64,000 nucleotides of DNA from Bacteroides sp. GTDB lineage: Bacteria > Bacteroidota > Bacteroidia > Bacteroidales > Bacteroidaceae. The DNA lies in the NCBI RefSeq assembly GCF_028690125.1, contig NZ_JAQVBV010000001.1, forward strand, positions 1 through 64,000, read 5' to 3'. Position numbers and translations under genes: made by a program. Below are positions 55,347-64,000 of this stretch, piece after piece. Below the pieces are notes generated by a model, which saw nothing but the letters and a program-made list of their open reading frames with translations, searched no databases and was not told where the DNA came from. Each line of letters begins with the position of its first letter. Position 1 is the first letter of the stretch.

Positions 55347-56033
55347 ATGAGAGTATTACTATTCATTTTCCTGATTACTTCCTGTAATTGTTGGGGACAA
55401 AATTTGAAAGAATTATTTCCCAAAATAGGAGAAACAATCAATCTAAGCAATGAAGGAGAAAAGAAATTTCTCCAGGCACTCAAAAGCTCAGAACTTATTG
55501 ATGGCAAAGAAAACTACTGGGATATTATCGGAGTAAGTTGCAGCTTCTATTGTGCCTGTGGTTTAGGCGAACTTTCAGCCTCTTCTGAATTAAAACCTCA
55601 ACACGGCCTGTCTTACCGCGCTCAGAATGCTCATGATCTCAGTTACCGGACAGCCTGGATTGAAGGAGTTCCGGGATATGGTGCCGGAGAATATCTTGTA
55701 TATCGCTTCCCTCCTGAAAATCCACGCATTACAGATGTCATTATCATTAATGGATATGTCAAATCGGACAAAGCATGGCGGGAAAATTCACGGGTTAAAA
55801 GACTAAAAATGTACGTAGATGGGAAGCCATACGCTATACTGAATCTACAAGATAGCAAAGACCAACAAATTTTCGCTGTAGAGCCAATAGGCCATAGCAA
55901 TCGTACAGATGAAAATCTAAGCAAAATGTCAGATATAGTGCTGAAATTTGAAATAGTAGAAGTATATCCGGGAGAAAAATACGATGACACAGCTATTACT
56001 GAAATCTATTTTGACGGAATAGACCACCATTAA
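55347..56033 (+). CDS. Secreted protein with NADase-type glycan-binding (discoidin-like) domain
   Basis: A 228-residue exported protein with a signal peptide ending CWGQ. The main part is a discoidin/F5-8-like beta sandwich: LSYRTAWIEGVPGYGAGEYLVYRF, ITDVIIINGYVKSDKAWRENSRVKRLKMYVDGKPYAIL, and DDTAITEIYFDG. This arrangement recalls the 'NADase-type glycan-binding domain' found next to NADase toxins and alone in Bacteroidetes. No enzymatic domain is fused here. A CSFYCACG cluster near residue 70 could form disulfides. Glycan binding is inferred from the fold. Confidence 0.65.
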   Translation: MRVLLFIFLITSCNCWGQNLKELFPKIGETINLSNEGEKKFLQALKSSELIDGKENYWDIIGVSCSFYCACGLGELSASSELKPQHGLSYRAQNAHDLSYRTAWIEGVPGYGAGEYLVYRFPPENPRITDVIIINGYVKSDKAWRENSRVKRLKMYVDGKPYAILNLQDSKDQQIFAVEPIGHSNRTDENLSKMSDIVLKFEIVEVYPGEKYDDTAITEIYFDGIDHH

Positions 56034-56054
56034 ACGGTGCTAATTTAAAAGCCT

Positions 56055-56097
56055 CTAAAAACAAATTATCCCTGTTACAAAATTGTAGCAGGGATAA
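56055..56097 (-). terminator. Terminator after gpmI
   Basis: TTATCCCTG at 56066-56074 pairs with CAGGGATAA at 56089-56097, with inner TAC/GTA pairing; read on the minus strand the stem is followed by TTTGTTTTTA, which suits the end of the gpmI transcript. Confidence 0.7.
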
Positions 56098-56139
56098 AGT
56101 CTGTGAAACGAGACAATAGTCTCGCTATGTATCAGCAAG

Positions 56140-57654
56140 TTACTTAATCAAGATATTTCCGTCCATATCAGCCGGATTCTCCAGACCCATAATCTTCAAG
56201 ATAGTCGGAGCAACATCTGCTAAACGACCGTCCTCTACTTTCGCAGCTTTGTTTTCTGTTATATAAACACAAGGAACAGGATTCAGAGAGTGAGCAGTGT
56301 TCGGAGTACCATCTTCGTTCAAAGCACGGTCTGCATTACCATGGTCAGCAATGATAATCGCTTCATAATCCTGAGCCTTAGCAGCTTCAATTACATCTTT
56401 TACGCAAGCGTCTACTGCAACCACTGCCTTTTCAATAGCTTCGTAGATTCCGGTATGCCCTACCATGTCGCCATTAGCAAAGTTCACTACGATAAAATCA
56501 TATTTGTTTTCATTGATAGCAGCGACCAATTTATCTTTCACTTCGTAAGCACTCATTTCCGGTTTCAAGTCATAAGTAGCAACTTTTGGAGACGGAACGA
56601 GGATACGGTCTTCTTTATCGAATGGAGTTTCACGTCCTCCGTTGAAGAAAAATGTTACATGAGCATACTTTTCTGTTTCGGCAATATGTAACTGACTCAA
56701 TCCTTTAGAAGCAAGATATTCGCCCAAGGTATTAGCTACATTCTCCTTATCAAACAAGATATGAACACCTTTGAAAGAGGCATCATACGGAGTCATACAA
56801 TAATATTGCAGACCCGGAATAGTATGCATACCTACTTCCGGCATATCCTGCTGAGTCAATACAACTGTCAATTCTTTTGCACGGTCATTACGGTAATTGA
56901 AGAAGATTACTACATCACCTTCTTTAATTGTCCCATCAACATTAGCATTTACAATCGGCTTGATGAATTCGTCCGTAACACCTTCATCATAAGATTCCTG
57001 CATAGCTTGAACCATATCAGTCGCTTTCTTGCCCTCACCGTTTACCAACAAGTCATATGCTTCTTTCACACGTTCCCAACGTTTATCACGATCCATAGCA
57101 TAGTAACGACCAATGATTGAAGCAATCTTACCTGCTGACTTTTCGCAATATGCAGAAAGTTCTTCAATAAAACCTTTACCACTCTTCGGGTCAGTATCAC
57201 GACCATCCATAAAGCAGTGGATGAAAGTGTTTTCGATATTATATTCCTTAGCGATATCACAAAGCTTAAACAAGTGAATCATGGAACTGTGCACGCCACC
57301 ATTGGAAGTTAATCCCATGAAGTGAACGTTCTTTCCGTTTTCTTTTGCATAAGAGAAAGCAGAAACAATCTCCGGATTCTTCAAGATACTATTATCAGCA
57401 CAGGCACGATTGATTTTTACCAAATCCTGGTAAACGACACGTCCGGCACCAATATTTAAGTGACCTACTTCGGAGTTACCCATCTGTCCGTCGGGCAGAC
57501 CTACATTTTCACCGCTTGCCTGAAGTTGAGAATGAGGATAATTATTCACTAGATAATCCCAGTAAGGAGTGGGAGTGTTGAAGATTACGTCGTCTTTCTT
57601 TTGGTCGCCTAGTCCCCAGCCGTCGAGGATCATTAAAAGGGCTTTCTTGCTCAT
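56140..57654 (-). CDS. gpmI: 2,3-bisphosphoglycerate-independent phosphoglycerate mutase
   Basis: A 504-residue glycolytic enzyme that interconverts 3- and 2-phosphoglycerate with two metal ions and a phosphoserine. The nucleophile Ser lies in [15 protein letters not shown] at about residue 60. Metal and substrate motifs include LILDGWG-like [11 protein letters not shown] at the start, [36 protein letters not shown] and IADHGNADR. It has full family length and is a single-gene transcript with promoter and terminator visible. Confidence 0.97.
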   Translation of the reverse strand: MSKKALLMILDGWGLGDQKKDDVIFNTPTPYWDYLVNNYPHSQLQASGENVGLPDGQMGNSEVGHLNIGAGRVVYQDLVKINRACADNSILKNPEIVSAFSYAKENGKNVHFMGLTSNGGVHSSMIHLFKLCDIAKEYNIENTFIHCFMDGRDTDPKSGKGFIEELSAYCEKSAGKIASIIGRYYAMDRDKRWERVKEAYDLLVNGEGKKATDMVQAMQESYDEGVTDEFIKPIVNANVDGTIKEGDVVIFFNYRNDRAKELTVVLTQQDMPEVGMHTIPGLQYYCMTPYDASFKGVHILFDKENVANTLGEYLASKGLSQLHIAETEKYAHVTFFFNGGRETPFDKEDRILVPSPKVATYDLKPEMSAYEVKDKLVAAINENKYDFIVVNFANGDMVGHTGIYEAIEKAVVAVDACVKDVIEAAKAQDYEAIIIADHGNADRALNEDGTPNTAHSLNPVPCVYITENKAAKVEDGRLADVAPTILKIMGLENPADMDGNILIK

Positions 57655-57693
57655 AATATTTCAATATTTAAATTATCACTCTGATTTTGGGTG

Positions 57694-57701
57694 CAAAGGT
57701 A
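57694..57701 (-). promoter_or_regulatory. -7 promoter element for gpmI
   Basis: On the minus strand this reads TACCTTTG, matching TAnnTTTG, about 40 bases upstream of the gpmI ATG. Confidence 0.6.
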
Positions 57702-57813
57702 CAAAAAAGTTAATTACGTAAACGTTTAATCTATGTTAAGTTGCAAGACCTGAAAGTATCAACTTATGGATATTTTCTTTTCTTTGTAAAAGTATAATCA
57801 ATAAATCAATGTT

Positions 57814-60270
57814 ATGAAAACAGCTCTACTATTCTTCGTGCTACTATTCTCAGGAGTACTCTCTGCACAGACAATCGACAATCCCTCTTTCAAAGCCCGT
57901 TCAGGAAGTATATCCAATATTACGCGCATTGAACGAACCTCTGAAAATACACGTCTTTACATACATGCCATTTTCCGCCCTCATTGGTGGATCAGCATGG
58001 ACGGTGACGAATATTTGGAAGACGCAGATACCGGAAAAAAATATATGCTCAAAAGTGCAGAAGGCATCGAAATAAAAAAAGAAGTTTATATGCCCGCTTC
58101 GGGTACTATGGATTACGTGCTGGTTTTCGAGCCTCTTCCGAAAGAAACTAAAACCATTCATTACATCAGCCCTAGCGGAGATGATTGGAATACTTTTGAT
58201 ATCTCATTAACTCCACAAAAAGGGAAAAAAATCTCCCCGTTGCAAGAGATCAAAGGAAACTGGTATCGCGCAGATATTTCAAATAGATGGGAGTATGGTG
58301 TATATGATTCGGTGAGCATTATGGAAAACCAAATTTTCACCAACGAAAGTATCCGTAAAAAAGGGAAACGGATTGAGCTGACAGCCAAAGACAAAAAGAC
58401 CGGTGAGACTGCTTCTGTAGTATTTACCAAACAAAAAAATGGAAACTATAAGATACAGATTAACGGAGTAAACGAATATGAGTATACCCAGCAGAGTATA
58501 CCGGCAAAAGCAGCTGCATCCAAAAAAGATTTTCAACAGTTCTTCCATAGTGATACTACATATATTCAAGGATATATTGATGGCTACGACCCCCGTCTGA
58601 AGTTTGAGACCGGACTTATTTATCTTGAAAATGTAGTTACCGGAGAAAGTTACCCAACCGTTGTCCCAATAGCTCCTGATGGTAGTTTCACTTGCAAATT
58701 TTTAATCAGCCACCCCATTGAGAGTGCTATAACTCTAGGGCATAGCTGGATTTCATTCTTCATTGAGCCCGGGCAGACTTTAACCATGTATATTGACTGG
58801 GAATCAGTACTGGCACGCAGTCGTGCACGTAGTTACAATGAACCCAGTTTCAAAACAGATTATATGGGACCTTCAGCCGATCTCTCCTATCTTCTAAGAG
58901 ATTACGATGAACTGTATTCTTTCGATTACGGAGATCTAGCCAAACAGCAAAAGACATTGTCTCCAAGTCAGTATCAAGAACACATGAAACCCACCTTTGC
59001 GCAGTGGGAATCAATCGCCGATTCTGTCATCCGTGCCAATGAAACATCATCCAAAGCCGTTCATCTGATAAAGAATAAACTAGCCGTGCAGATGGCTGTC
59101 CCTTGTTTCGAGTTCCTCATGGGCAGAGATTACTATGCCCGCGAAGACACCACTAATCAGGTTCTGAAAATTAAAGAAGATGCTTCTTACTATGATTTCC
59201 TGAAAAAGATGCCACTCGACGACGAAGTACTTCTGGCAGACAACCAAACTGGAGTTTTCATTAACCGATTTGAATATATGGATCCATTCGATCAAAGATC
59301 TGCTTCCGGAACGGGAGAATCAATGACTATTATATTGACTTATCCAAAGAAGCCACTTCTCACTTTCCTTAAAGAAAAAGGAGTGAAACTGAATGCCGAA
59401 CAGGAAGCTATCCGGTTAAAGCATGAAAAACTAGCAGGCAAAAGCGTGAGTATGTCTTTTGATGAACATAAGAAAGAGAATGATAAATTGGCTGAACTAT
59501 ATAAAAAAGAGGAAAAACTTGTGCAAGAATATGGAAATTTATATAAAGAAATTATATCTGACGAAGAAAGAAGCAGAGATGAATTATCTAGAGAATATGC
59601 AGAAGATGCCCGCAAAGATTCGATTATTACTGCGCTATGTGGCAGGAAAAACCCCGTCATGTGGCAAATTGCTAAAGCCCGTGCACTCAACTACCGTTTG
59701 AAAAACATTAAAACCAGAGAAATTGCCAGTGAATATATTGATCATATGAAGCAATCTTTCACAATTCCGTATTTAAGCCAAGAAGCCGACAGAATGTTGA
59801 ACCTTACCCATCCCGAGAACAAAGAAACATCCTATCAACTCCCCAAAGGAAAAGCTGCGGACATTTTCCGCAATATTATCAAGAACCATCCGGGCAAGAT
59901 ACTTTTTGTTGATTTTTGGGCTACTTCGTGCGGACCTTGCAGGCACGGAATAGAAACAACTGCGGACTTACGCAAGAAATACAAAGATCATCCGGAATTC
60001 CAGTTCATTTACATCACCGGGGAAAAAGAATCTCCGAAAGGAGCTTATAACGAATATGTGGAAAAACATTTGAAAGGAGAAGCCAGTTATTATGTTACCG
60101 AAACGGAATTTAATTATCTGCGTGAGTTATTCCACTTCAATGGAATCCCCCACTATGAACTAGTAGAAAAGGACGGTAGCATTTCCAGAGAAAACGTTGA
60201 TGCCTATAACCTTAGCAACTATCTGGAACACCGTTTCAACTCTCCACAGTCTGAAACCAAAGAGCCATAA
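57814..60270 (+). CDS. Large exported protein with C-terminal thioredoxin-like domain
   Basis: An 818-residue protein with a signal peptide ending LSAQ. The first 650 residues are beta-rich then helical, with an acidic/basic coiled-coil segment near 560-600 (KKENDKLAELYKKEEKLVQEY), and I recognise no enzyme domain there. Residues about 685-800 are a TlpA/AhpC-type thioredoxin fold with FVDFWATSCGPCRHG (Cys706-Gly-Pro-Cys709), then FIYITGEKESPKGAY and the cis-Pro region GIPHYELVEKDG. It should act in the periplasm as a disulfide reductase. Many Bacteroides thioredoxin-tailed proteins are anchored; this one has no lipobox. Confidence 0.82.
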   Translation: MKTALLFFVLLFSGVLSAQTIDNPSFKARSGSISNITRIERTSENTRLYIHAIFRPHWWISMDGDEYLEDADTGKKYMLKSAEGIEIKKEVYMPASGTMDYVLVFEPLPKETKTIHYISPSGDDWNTFDISLTPQKGKKISPLQEIKGNWYRADISNRWEYGVYDSVSIMENQIFTNESIRKKGKRIELTAKDKKTGETASVVFTKQKNGNYKIQINGVNEYEYTQQSIPAKAAASKKDFQQFFHSDTTYIQGYIDGYDPRLKFETGLIYLENVVTGESYPTVVPIAPDGSFTCKFLISHPIESAITLGHSWISFFIEPGQTLTMYIDWESVLARSRARSYNEPSFKTDYMGPSADLSYLLRDYDELYSFDYGDLAKQQKTLSPSQYQEHMKPTFAQWESIADSVIRANETSSKAVHLIKNKLAVQMAVPCFEFLMGRDYYAREDTTNQVLKIKEDASYYDFLKKMPLDDEVLLADNQTGVFINRFEYMDPFDQRSASGTGESMTIILTYPKKPLLTFLKEKGVKLNAEQEAIRLKHEKLAGKSVSMSFDEHKKENDKLAELYKKEEKLVQEYGNLYKEIISDEERSRDELSREYAEDARKDSIITALCGRKNPVMWQIAKARALNYRLKNIKTREIASEYIDHMKQSFTIPYLSQEADRMLNLTHPENKETSYQLPKGKAADIFRNIIKNHPGKILFVDFWATSCGPCRHGIETTADLRKKYKDHPEFQFIYITGEKESPKGAYNEYVEKHLKGEASYYVTETEFNYLRELFHFNGIPHYELVEKDGSISRENVDAYNLSNYLEHRFNSPQSETKEP

Positions 60271-60339
60271 ACAGAATAACGGCAAATAAAACAAATCCTA
60301 AAAAAGCAATGCAAAGTCGGAACTCTTAAATGTTTTCCG

Positions 60340-60347
60340 TACTTTTG
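60340..60347 (+). promoter_or_regulatory. -7 promoter element for corA
   Basis: TACTTTTG matches TAnnTTTG. A transcript starting about 7 bases later would carry a leader of about 130 bases before corA, holding the mini-ORF and hairpin described next. Confidence 0.55.
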
Positions 60348-60374
60348 CGTTGCTTTAAAATAAAATGATAGAAT

Positions 60375-60419
60375 ATGGACGATTCAAACCCACGAACGTG
60401 CACAATTAGTATTAATTAA
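60375..60419 (+). CDS. Candidate 14-residue leader peptide upstream of corA
   Basis: ATG at 60375 to TAA at 60417-60419 encodes MDDSNPRTCTISIN. It lies inside the predicted corA leader and stops three bases before a strong hairpin. The arrangement of short ORF, hairpin, then gene resembles translational attenuation, and the acidic and proline residues near the start recall magnesium-sensitive leader peptides of enteric mgt genes. This is an inference; the ORF is short enough to occur by chance. Confidence 0.35.
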   Translation: MDDSNPRTCTISIN

Positions 60420-60421
60420 AG

Positions 60422-60456
60422 CGAACAGAGTCATTGAACGCTAATGCCTCTGCTCG
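60422..60456 (+). promoter_or_regulatory. Leader hairpin upstream of corA
   Basis: CGAACAGAG at 60422-60430 pairs with CTCTGCTCG at 60448-60456 (one mismatch), and CATT pairs with AATG inside, leaving a GAACGCT loop. No T run follows, so it is unlikely to be a simple terminator. An unusually good AGGAGG ribosome-binding site follows at about 60471, just before the corA ATG. It does not look like the M-box (ykoK) magnesium riboswitch, which is much longer. Confidence 0.55.
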
Positions 60457-60483
60457 TGTAAACAAACGAAAGGAGGCAATAAG

Positions 60484-61413
60484 ATGAGAAAGTATCTTTA
60501 TTGTGAAGCCGGCTTTGTGGAAAAAGCACAATGGCTGCCCAACAGCTGGGTGAATGTAGTATGCCCGGACAATGACGACTTTGAGTTTCTGACCCAGACT
60601 CTGAAAGTTCCCGAATCATTTCTTACAGACATCGCTGATACGGACGAACGTCCGCGTACCGAAACAGAAGGCAATTGGTTATTGACCATCCTTCGTATTC
60701 CGGTGCAAAACAAACAGAATGGAAATCTTCCCTTCACTACTGTGCCCATTGGCATTATTACCAATGACGAAATTATTGTGACCGTCTGTTATTACGACAC
60801 CGACTTACTGCCGGATTTTATTGGACACACTCGTAGAAAAGGCATTGAAGTACGGAACAAACTCGATTTAAGCCTCCGGCTTATCTATTCCTCTGCTGTA
60901 TGGTTTTTGAAGTATCTGAAACAGATCAACCTGGATATCAGTGCTGCGGAAAAAGCTTTGGAAAGGAGTATCCGTAATGAAGACCTTCTCCGACTAATGA
61001 AATTGCAAAAAACATTGGTTTACTTCAATACCTCTATCCGCGGCAATGAGGTAATGATCGGAAAGCTACAAACCATTTTCCAAGATACCAATTATCTGGA
61101 TAAAGACTTAGTGGAAGACGTTATTATTGAATTGAAACAGGCTCTCAATACAGTGAACATTTACAGCGACATTCTTACCGGAACAATGGATGCATTTGCC
61201 TCTATTATCTCCAACAATGTAAATGCCATCATGAAACGTATGACGAGCATCTCTATCGGGTTAATGATTCCAACTTTAATCGCAAGCTTTTATGGCATGA
61301 ATGTAGACATTCATCTGGAAAATACTCCACACGCATTTGCGCTTATTATTTTTTGCTCTGTCGTACTTACAGCATTAGCATTTATAATCTTCCGAAAAAT
61401 AAAATGGTTTTAA
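60484..61413 (+). CDS. corA: CorA-family magnesium/cobalt transporter
   Basis: A 309-residue pentameric channel of the CorA/2-TM-GxN family. A soluble alpha/beta N-terminal domain and a long helix (residues about 150-250) lead to two C-terminal transmembrane helices; the pore motif Tyr270-Gly-Met-Asn273 stands at the end of the first, and the basic KIKWF tail is typical. It takes up Mg2+ by membrane potential. An AGGAGG site stands just before the ATG, rare in Bacteroides and supporting this start. It converges on the DUF5723 gene. Confidence 0.93.
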   Translation: MRKYLYCEAGFVEKAQWLPNSWVNVVCPDNDDFEFLTQTLKVPESFLTDIADTDERPRTETEGNWLLTILRIPVQNKQNGNLPFTTVPIGIITNDEIIVTVCYYDTDLLPDFIGHTRRKGIEVRNKLDLSLRLIYSSAVWFLKYLKQINLDISAAEKALERSIRNEDLLRLMKLQKTLVYFNTSIRGNEVMIGKLQTIFQDTNYLDKDLVEDVIIELKQALNTVNIYSDILTGTMDAFASIISNNVNAIMKRMTSISIGLMIPTLIASFYGMNVDIHLENTPHAFALIIFCSVVLTALAFIIFRKIKWF

Positions 61414-61480
61414 AATAAGACCAACTCTCTCAAATGAGTTATCAAGATTAAATTACGAATAGCAAATTACTTAAAATAAA

Positions 61481-61536
61481 GCAGCCTGTCTTTTACATCT
61501 CTTCTAAGGGAGATATGATGACAGGCTGCAATTTTT
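61481..61536. terminator. Bidirectional terminator between corA and the DUF5723 gene
   Basis: GCAGCCTGTC at 61481-61490 pairs with GACAGGCTGC at 61520-61529, with an inner ATCTC/GGAGAT stem; AATTTTTA follows on the plus strand and TTTATTTT on the minus strand. Confidence 0.85.
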
Positions 61537-61593
61537 ATACGTTTTTTCTTCTATAGAGAATATAAAAAGAGAATGTTAAGAGAGAAAATCTAT

Positions 61594-63141
61594 TTATCCT
61601 TCCTTATTAGGCTTCTTTCCACCCAACGGAATAGAAACTCCAATATATGCATTCACTGAATTAGAATTCTTTCCCAAGAACATATAGTCAGTTCCAAGGA
61701 ATAAAGCACCTAGTTTCAAGCCAAGACCGAAAGACTTACCGGCCGATTGAATAGCAGAGTAACTCAATGCTACATTAAACCAGTTTTTCGGACGATAGTT
61801 TGCAGAAAAAGTCACTTCTGTAAGTGCGTCAGGCTGCACAAAACGGGTAGTAGATAATACACCCAGAGCCAATTTATTATTAAAGAATCCATATTCACCT
61901 CCCAATACAAGAGTAGATGCTAAACGAGATTTACGAGACTTTTTCGCATCCGCTACTTTGAGTTGCAACATATCGTAGTCAAGCACATCGCCACTTGTTA
62001 CACGATTCATATAATTATCGGCATCAGACTCTAACTGACCTACAGCATTCATAACAGTTTGCGGATTATTCGGATCAATCATTCCTGTATAGGTGCTTCC
62101 TTCTATATTAAAAGGATCCGGATTAGCAGAGGCTATTTTCGTACTTTCCTTTGACCAGGAAATAAAACCCAAATCAAGAATGGAGGCCGAAACTGTAAAA
62201 TTATCCATGATCTTATACGAAGCACCCAGGTCAATTCCAAAACCATAACCGGCAATACCCAGTTTGTCACTATCAAAATCAATATCATCAATATAACCAT
62301 CTTTTTCAGGTAGTTCCAATCCTTTAAAAGAGCTTTCCAAACTAGCACCTATAGCTAGATTAGCATGATAATTACCAAACTTATCTTTTAATTTCTGAGC
62401 TTCAGCCATTGCTTCAGAAGGGTTCATGTTATTCCAATAGTCCTCACTTGACCAATTGCTAATTTCCATTTCACTTGGCAAATTGGCACTCATTGACACC
62501 CGGTTCAGTTTCAGTTCCATATTACCAATACCTAACAAAACTTTCACTCTGGCACCAACAGTCAAACGGCTGTTAATCTGGCGAGACAGTCCCAACCCTA
62601 CTTCAGTATAAGACTGAACATTTACTTGCTGATTGCTAATATCATAAGCACTATTTCTCCAGTTATCCTCAATAACATCCATTTCGTTCAAGAAGGTAAA
62701 CATTGATTTTCTCAAGTTCGCACCTATATCTGCACGAATTCCGACATTGAATGACCAGAAGTTCTTGCCACTATACCATCCTGCAGAAAGAATGTCTGTA
62801 TTAATGTTCACATTCAACTTATTCTTATCTTTCAGACGTCCCAGAAAATCAGGATTTGAATAAAAGTTACCACTATTATCAATGATATCAATAATATCCT
62901 GATAACCTAATGAAGAAGAATTTACAGAAGCATTGAAAGAACCGATAACCGGAAGATTGAAATAACCCCGGGTTGGAGCCAAAGCCGGATTTAGTTGTTA
63001 GCGATAGTGTGTACCTTCCATAAAATAAGAAGTACGTAAAAACTGTGCATTTGTAGGCAAAGTGCAAATCACCATTAGAAAAAATACCCCCATTGTCCTC
63101 ATCATTGAGGAAAGTAGTTTGTTTGTTGTCATGATTTTCAT
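61594..63141 (-). pseudogene. DUF5723 outer-membrane beta-barrel gene with a premature in-frame stop
   Basis: The long ORF (61594-62982) lacks a signal peptide, but the same frame continues upstream across one TAA (62998-63000 on the minus strand) to an ATG at 63141. The front part encodes a proper signal (MGVFFLMVICTLPTNAQ) and then SYFMEGTHYR-stop-QLNPALAPTRGYFNLP, exactly where DUF5723 proteins have a Leu or Met. A TTA to TAA change would explain it. The remaining 462 residues are an intact barrel with alternating strands and a terminal YIGVSIPLGGKK. Unless the stop is bypassed or is a sequencing error, no exported protein can be made. Confidence 0.8.
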
Positions 63142-63305
63142 TCTTTTTAATTCTTGTTGATGGGTGCAAATATAACGTATTTAAATAACAATTAAAAGCA
63201 CTAGGAAACATATTTTTAATACATAAAGAACAAAAAGAAGCCTACAAGAGGTAATATCAGACCATATATGCAAAAATATGTAGAAATATTATCTACACAT
63301 TCCTG

Positions 63306-63908
63306 CTAAAAACTTAAACTTAATTGACCGTCACCAAGAAGATTGAAAGTCATCCGATGATAAGGAGTTGTTCCCCGTTCGGCAATAGCAGCACGATGCT
63401 TCTTTGTTGGGTATCCTTTATTATGGTCCCAGTCATAATAAGGGTACTCTTCATGAAGACGATTCATATAATCATCCCGATATGTTTTTGCCAGAATGGA
63501 AGCAGCAGCTATCGAGAGATATTTTCCATCACCTTTTATAACAGTCGTGTGGGGAATATCGGGATATTTATTGAAGCGGTTACCATCAATCAACAAATGT
63601 TGAGGACGTATGGACAGTTGGTCCACAGCACGATGCATGGCTAAGAAAGAAGCACGCAAAATGTTTATTTCATCAATTTCTTCGGGAGAGACAATTCCAA
63701 CTGCCCAAGCAATTGCATCTTTCTCAATCACTTCGCGAAGAGCATATCGTTGTTTCTCGCTAAGTTGCTTCGAGTCATTCAATAATTCGTTCTTAAAATC
63801 CTTGGGAAGAATTACGGCAGCAGCATAAACAGCCCCTGCCAGACAACCTCTGCCAGCTTCATCACAGCCGACCTCTGTCAAGTCTTTATTTAAGTAAGGT
63901 AATAGCAT
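63306..63908 (-). CDS. rnhB: Ribonuclease HII
   Basis: A 200-residue enzyme that nicks DNA 5' of a misincorporated ribonucleotide. Motifs: [21 protein letters not shown] with the catalytic Asp-Glu pair (DEAGRG), [17 protein letters not shown] and [12 protein letters not shown], and the C-terminal [11 protein letters not shown]. It has normal length. Confidence 0.96.
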   Translation of the reverse strand: MLLPYLNKDLTEVGCDEAGRGCLAGAVYAAAVILPKDFKNELLNDSKQLSEKQRYALREVIEKDAIAWAVGIVSPEEIDEINILRASFLAMHRAVDQLSIRPQHLLIDGNRFNKYPDIPHTTVIKGDGKYLSIAAASILAKTYRDDYMNRLHEEYPYYDWDHNKGYPTKKHRAAIAERGTTPYHRMTFNLLGDGQLSLSF

Positions 63909-63929
63909 TCAGATATAATTTATTCGTAC

Positions 63930-63937
63930 CAAAGGTA
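63930..63937 (-). promoter_or_regulatory. -7 promoter element for rnhB
   Basis: On the minus strand this reads TACCTTTG, matching TAnnTTTG, 21 bases upstream of the rnhB ATG. Confidence 0.55.
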
Positions 63938-64000
63938 TTAAAAAAAGTACAAATAGCGTTGTCTATGAGAATAATAATTTAATAGAGAAAAAGTTCTTTC

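Noticed and set aside
60350..60484. M-box (ykoK) magnesium riboswitch upstream of corA
   Set aside because: The leader is shorter than that class and only one compact hairpin is visible.

Overview
The window is chromosomal DNA from a gut Bacteroides, most likely of the B. thetaiotaomicron/B. ovatus group. The evidence is a SusC/SusD pair, a hybrid two-component (HTCS) regulator, promoters of the Bacteroides type (TAnnTTTG at -7), a glycine-lipid (glsB/glsA-like) locus and a Bacteroidales division/cell-wall cluster. The species assignment is inference.

Region 1 (1-23.6 kb) is a polysaccharide utilisation locus (PUL). It opens with the 3' end of a glutaminase A-like (DUF4965) gene. Next come a surface IPT/NHL lipoprotein, SusC, SusD, a DUF4973 lipoprotein, two Tat-signal Gfo/Idh/MocA proteins around a tiny membrane protein, a decayed GH43-like remnant, a GH76 gene broken by one in-frame stop, two tandem GH105 genes and a GH2 gene. 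A convergent HTCS regulator closes it. The mix suggests a branched glycan with uronic acid and amino sugar or mannose linkages, but the substrate cannot be read from sequence. The GH43 and GH76 steps look lost or in decay.

Region 2 (23.6-31.9 kb) is housekeeping and envelope DNA. One minus-strand operon reads dut, a TPR protein, a DUF4292 lipoprotein and an EnvC-like degenerate LytM protein, with the HTCS gene just downstream. A dGTPase gene diverges from it. Then come the glycine-lipid acyltransferases glsB/glsA and, divergently, an orphan ECF sigma factor.

Region 3 (31.9-48.7 kb) is the dcw cluster: mraZ, rsmH, ftsL-like, ftsI with PASTA, murE, mraY, murD, ftsW, murG, murC, ftsQ, ftsA, ftsZ and a YqeY gene. 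Upstream of mraZ lie three 10-bp-phased MraZ-type boxes. Further upstream are four perfect 12-bp palindromes at an exact 23-bp pitch, the most striking unexplained element here. A long inverted repeat separates murG from murC.

Region 4 (48.7-64 kb) is mixed. It holds recO, a small frameshifted gene relic, tRNA-Glu, rpsT, gyrB, a two-motif retropepsin-like gene, a DUF3109 gene, a discoidin-like secreted protein, gpmI, a large thioredoxin-tailed protein, corA with an unusual leader (mini-ORF plus hairpin), a DUF5723 outer-membrane gene broken by one in-frame stop, and rnhB.

I found no CRISPR array, transposase, integrase or rRNA. The candidates for something undescribed are the 23-bp palindrome array, the corA leader, the paired REP-like elements around the GH2 gene, and the palindrome between glsA and the sigma factor gene.
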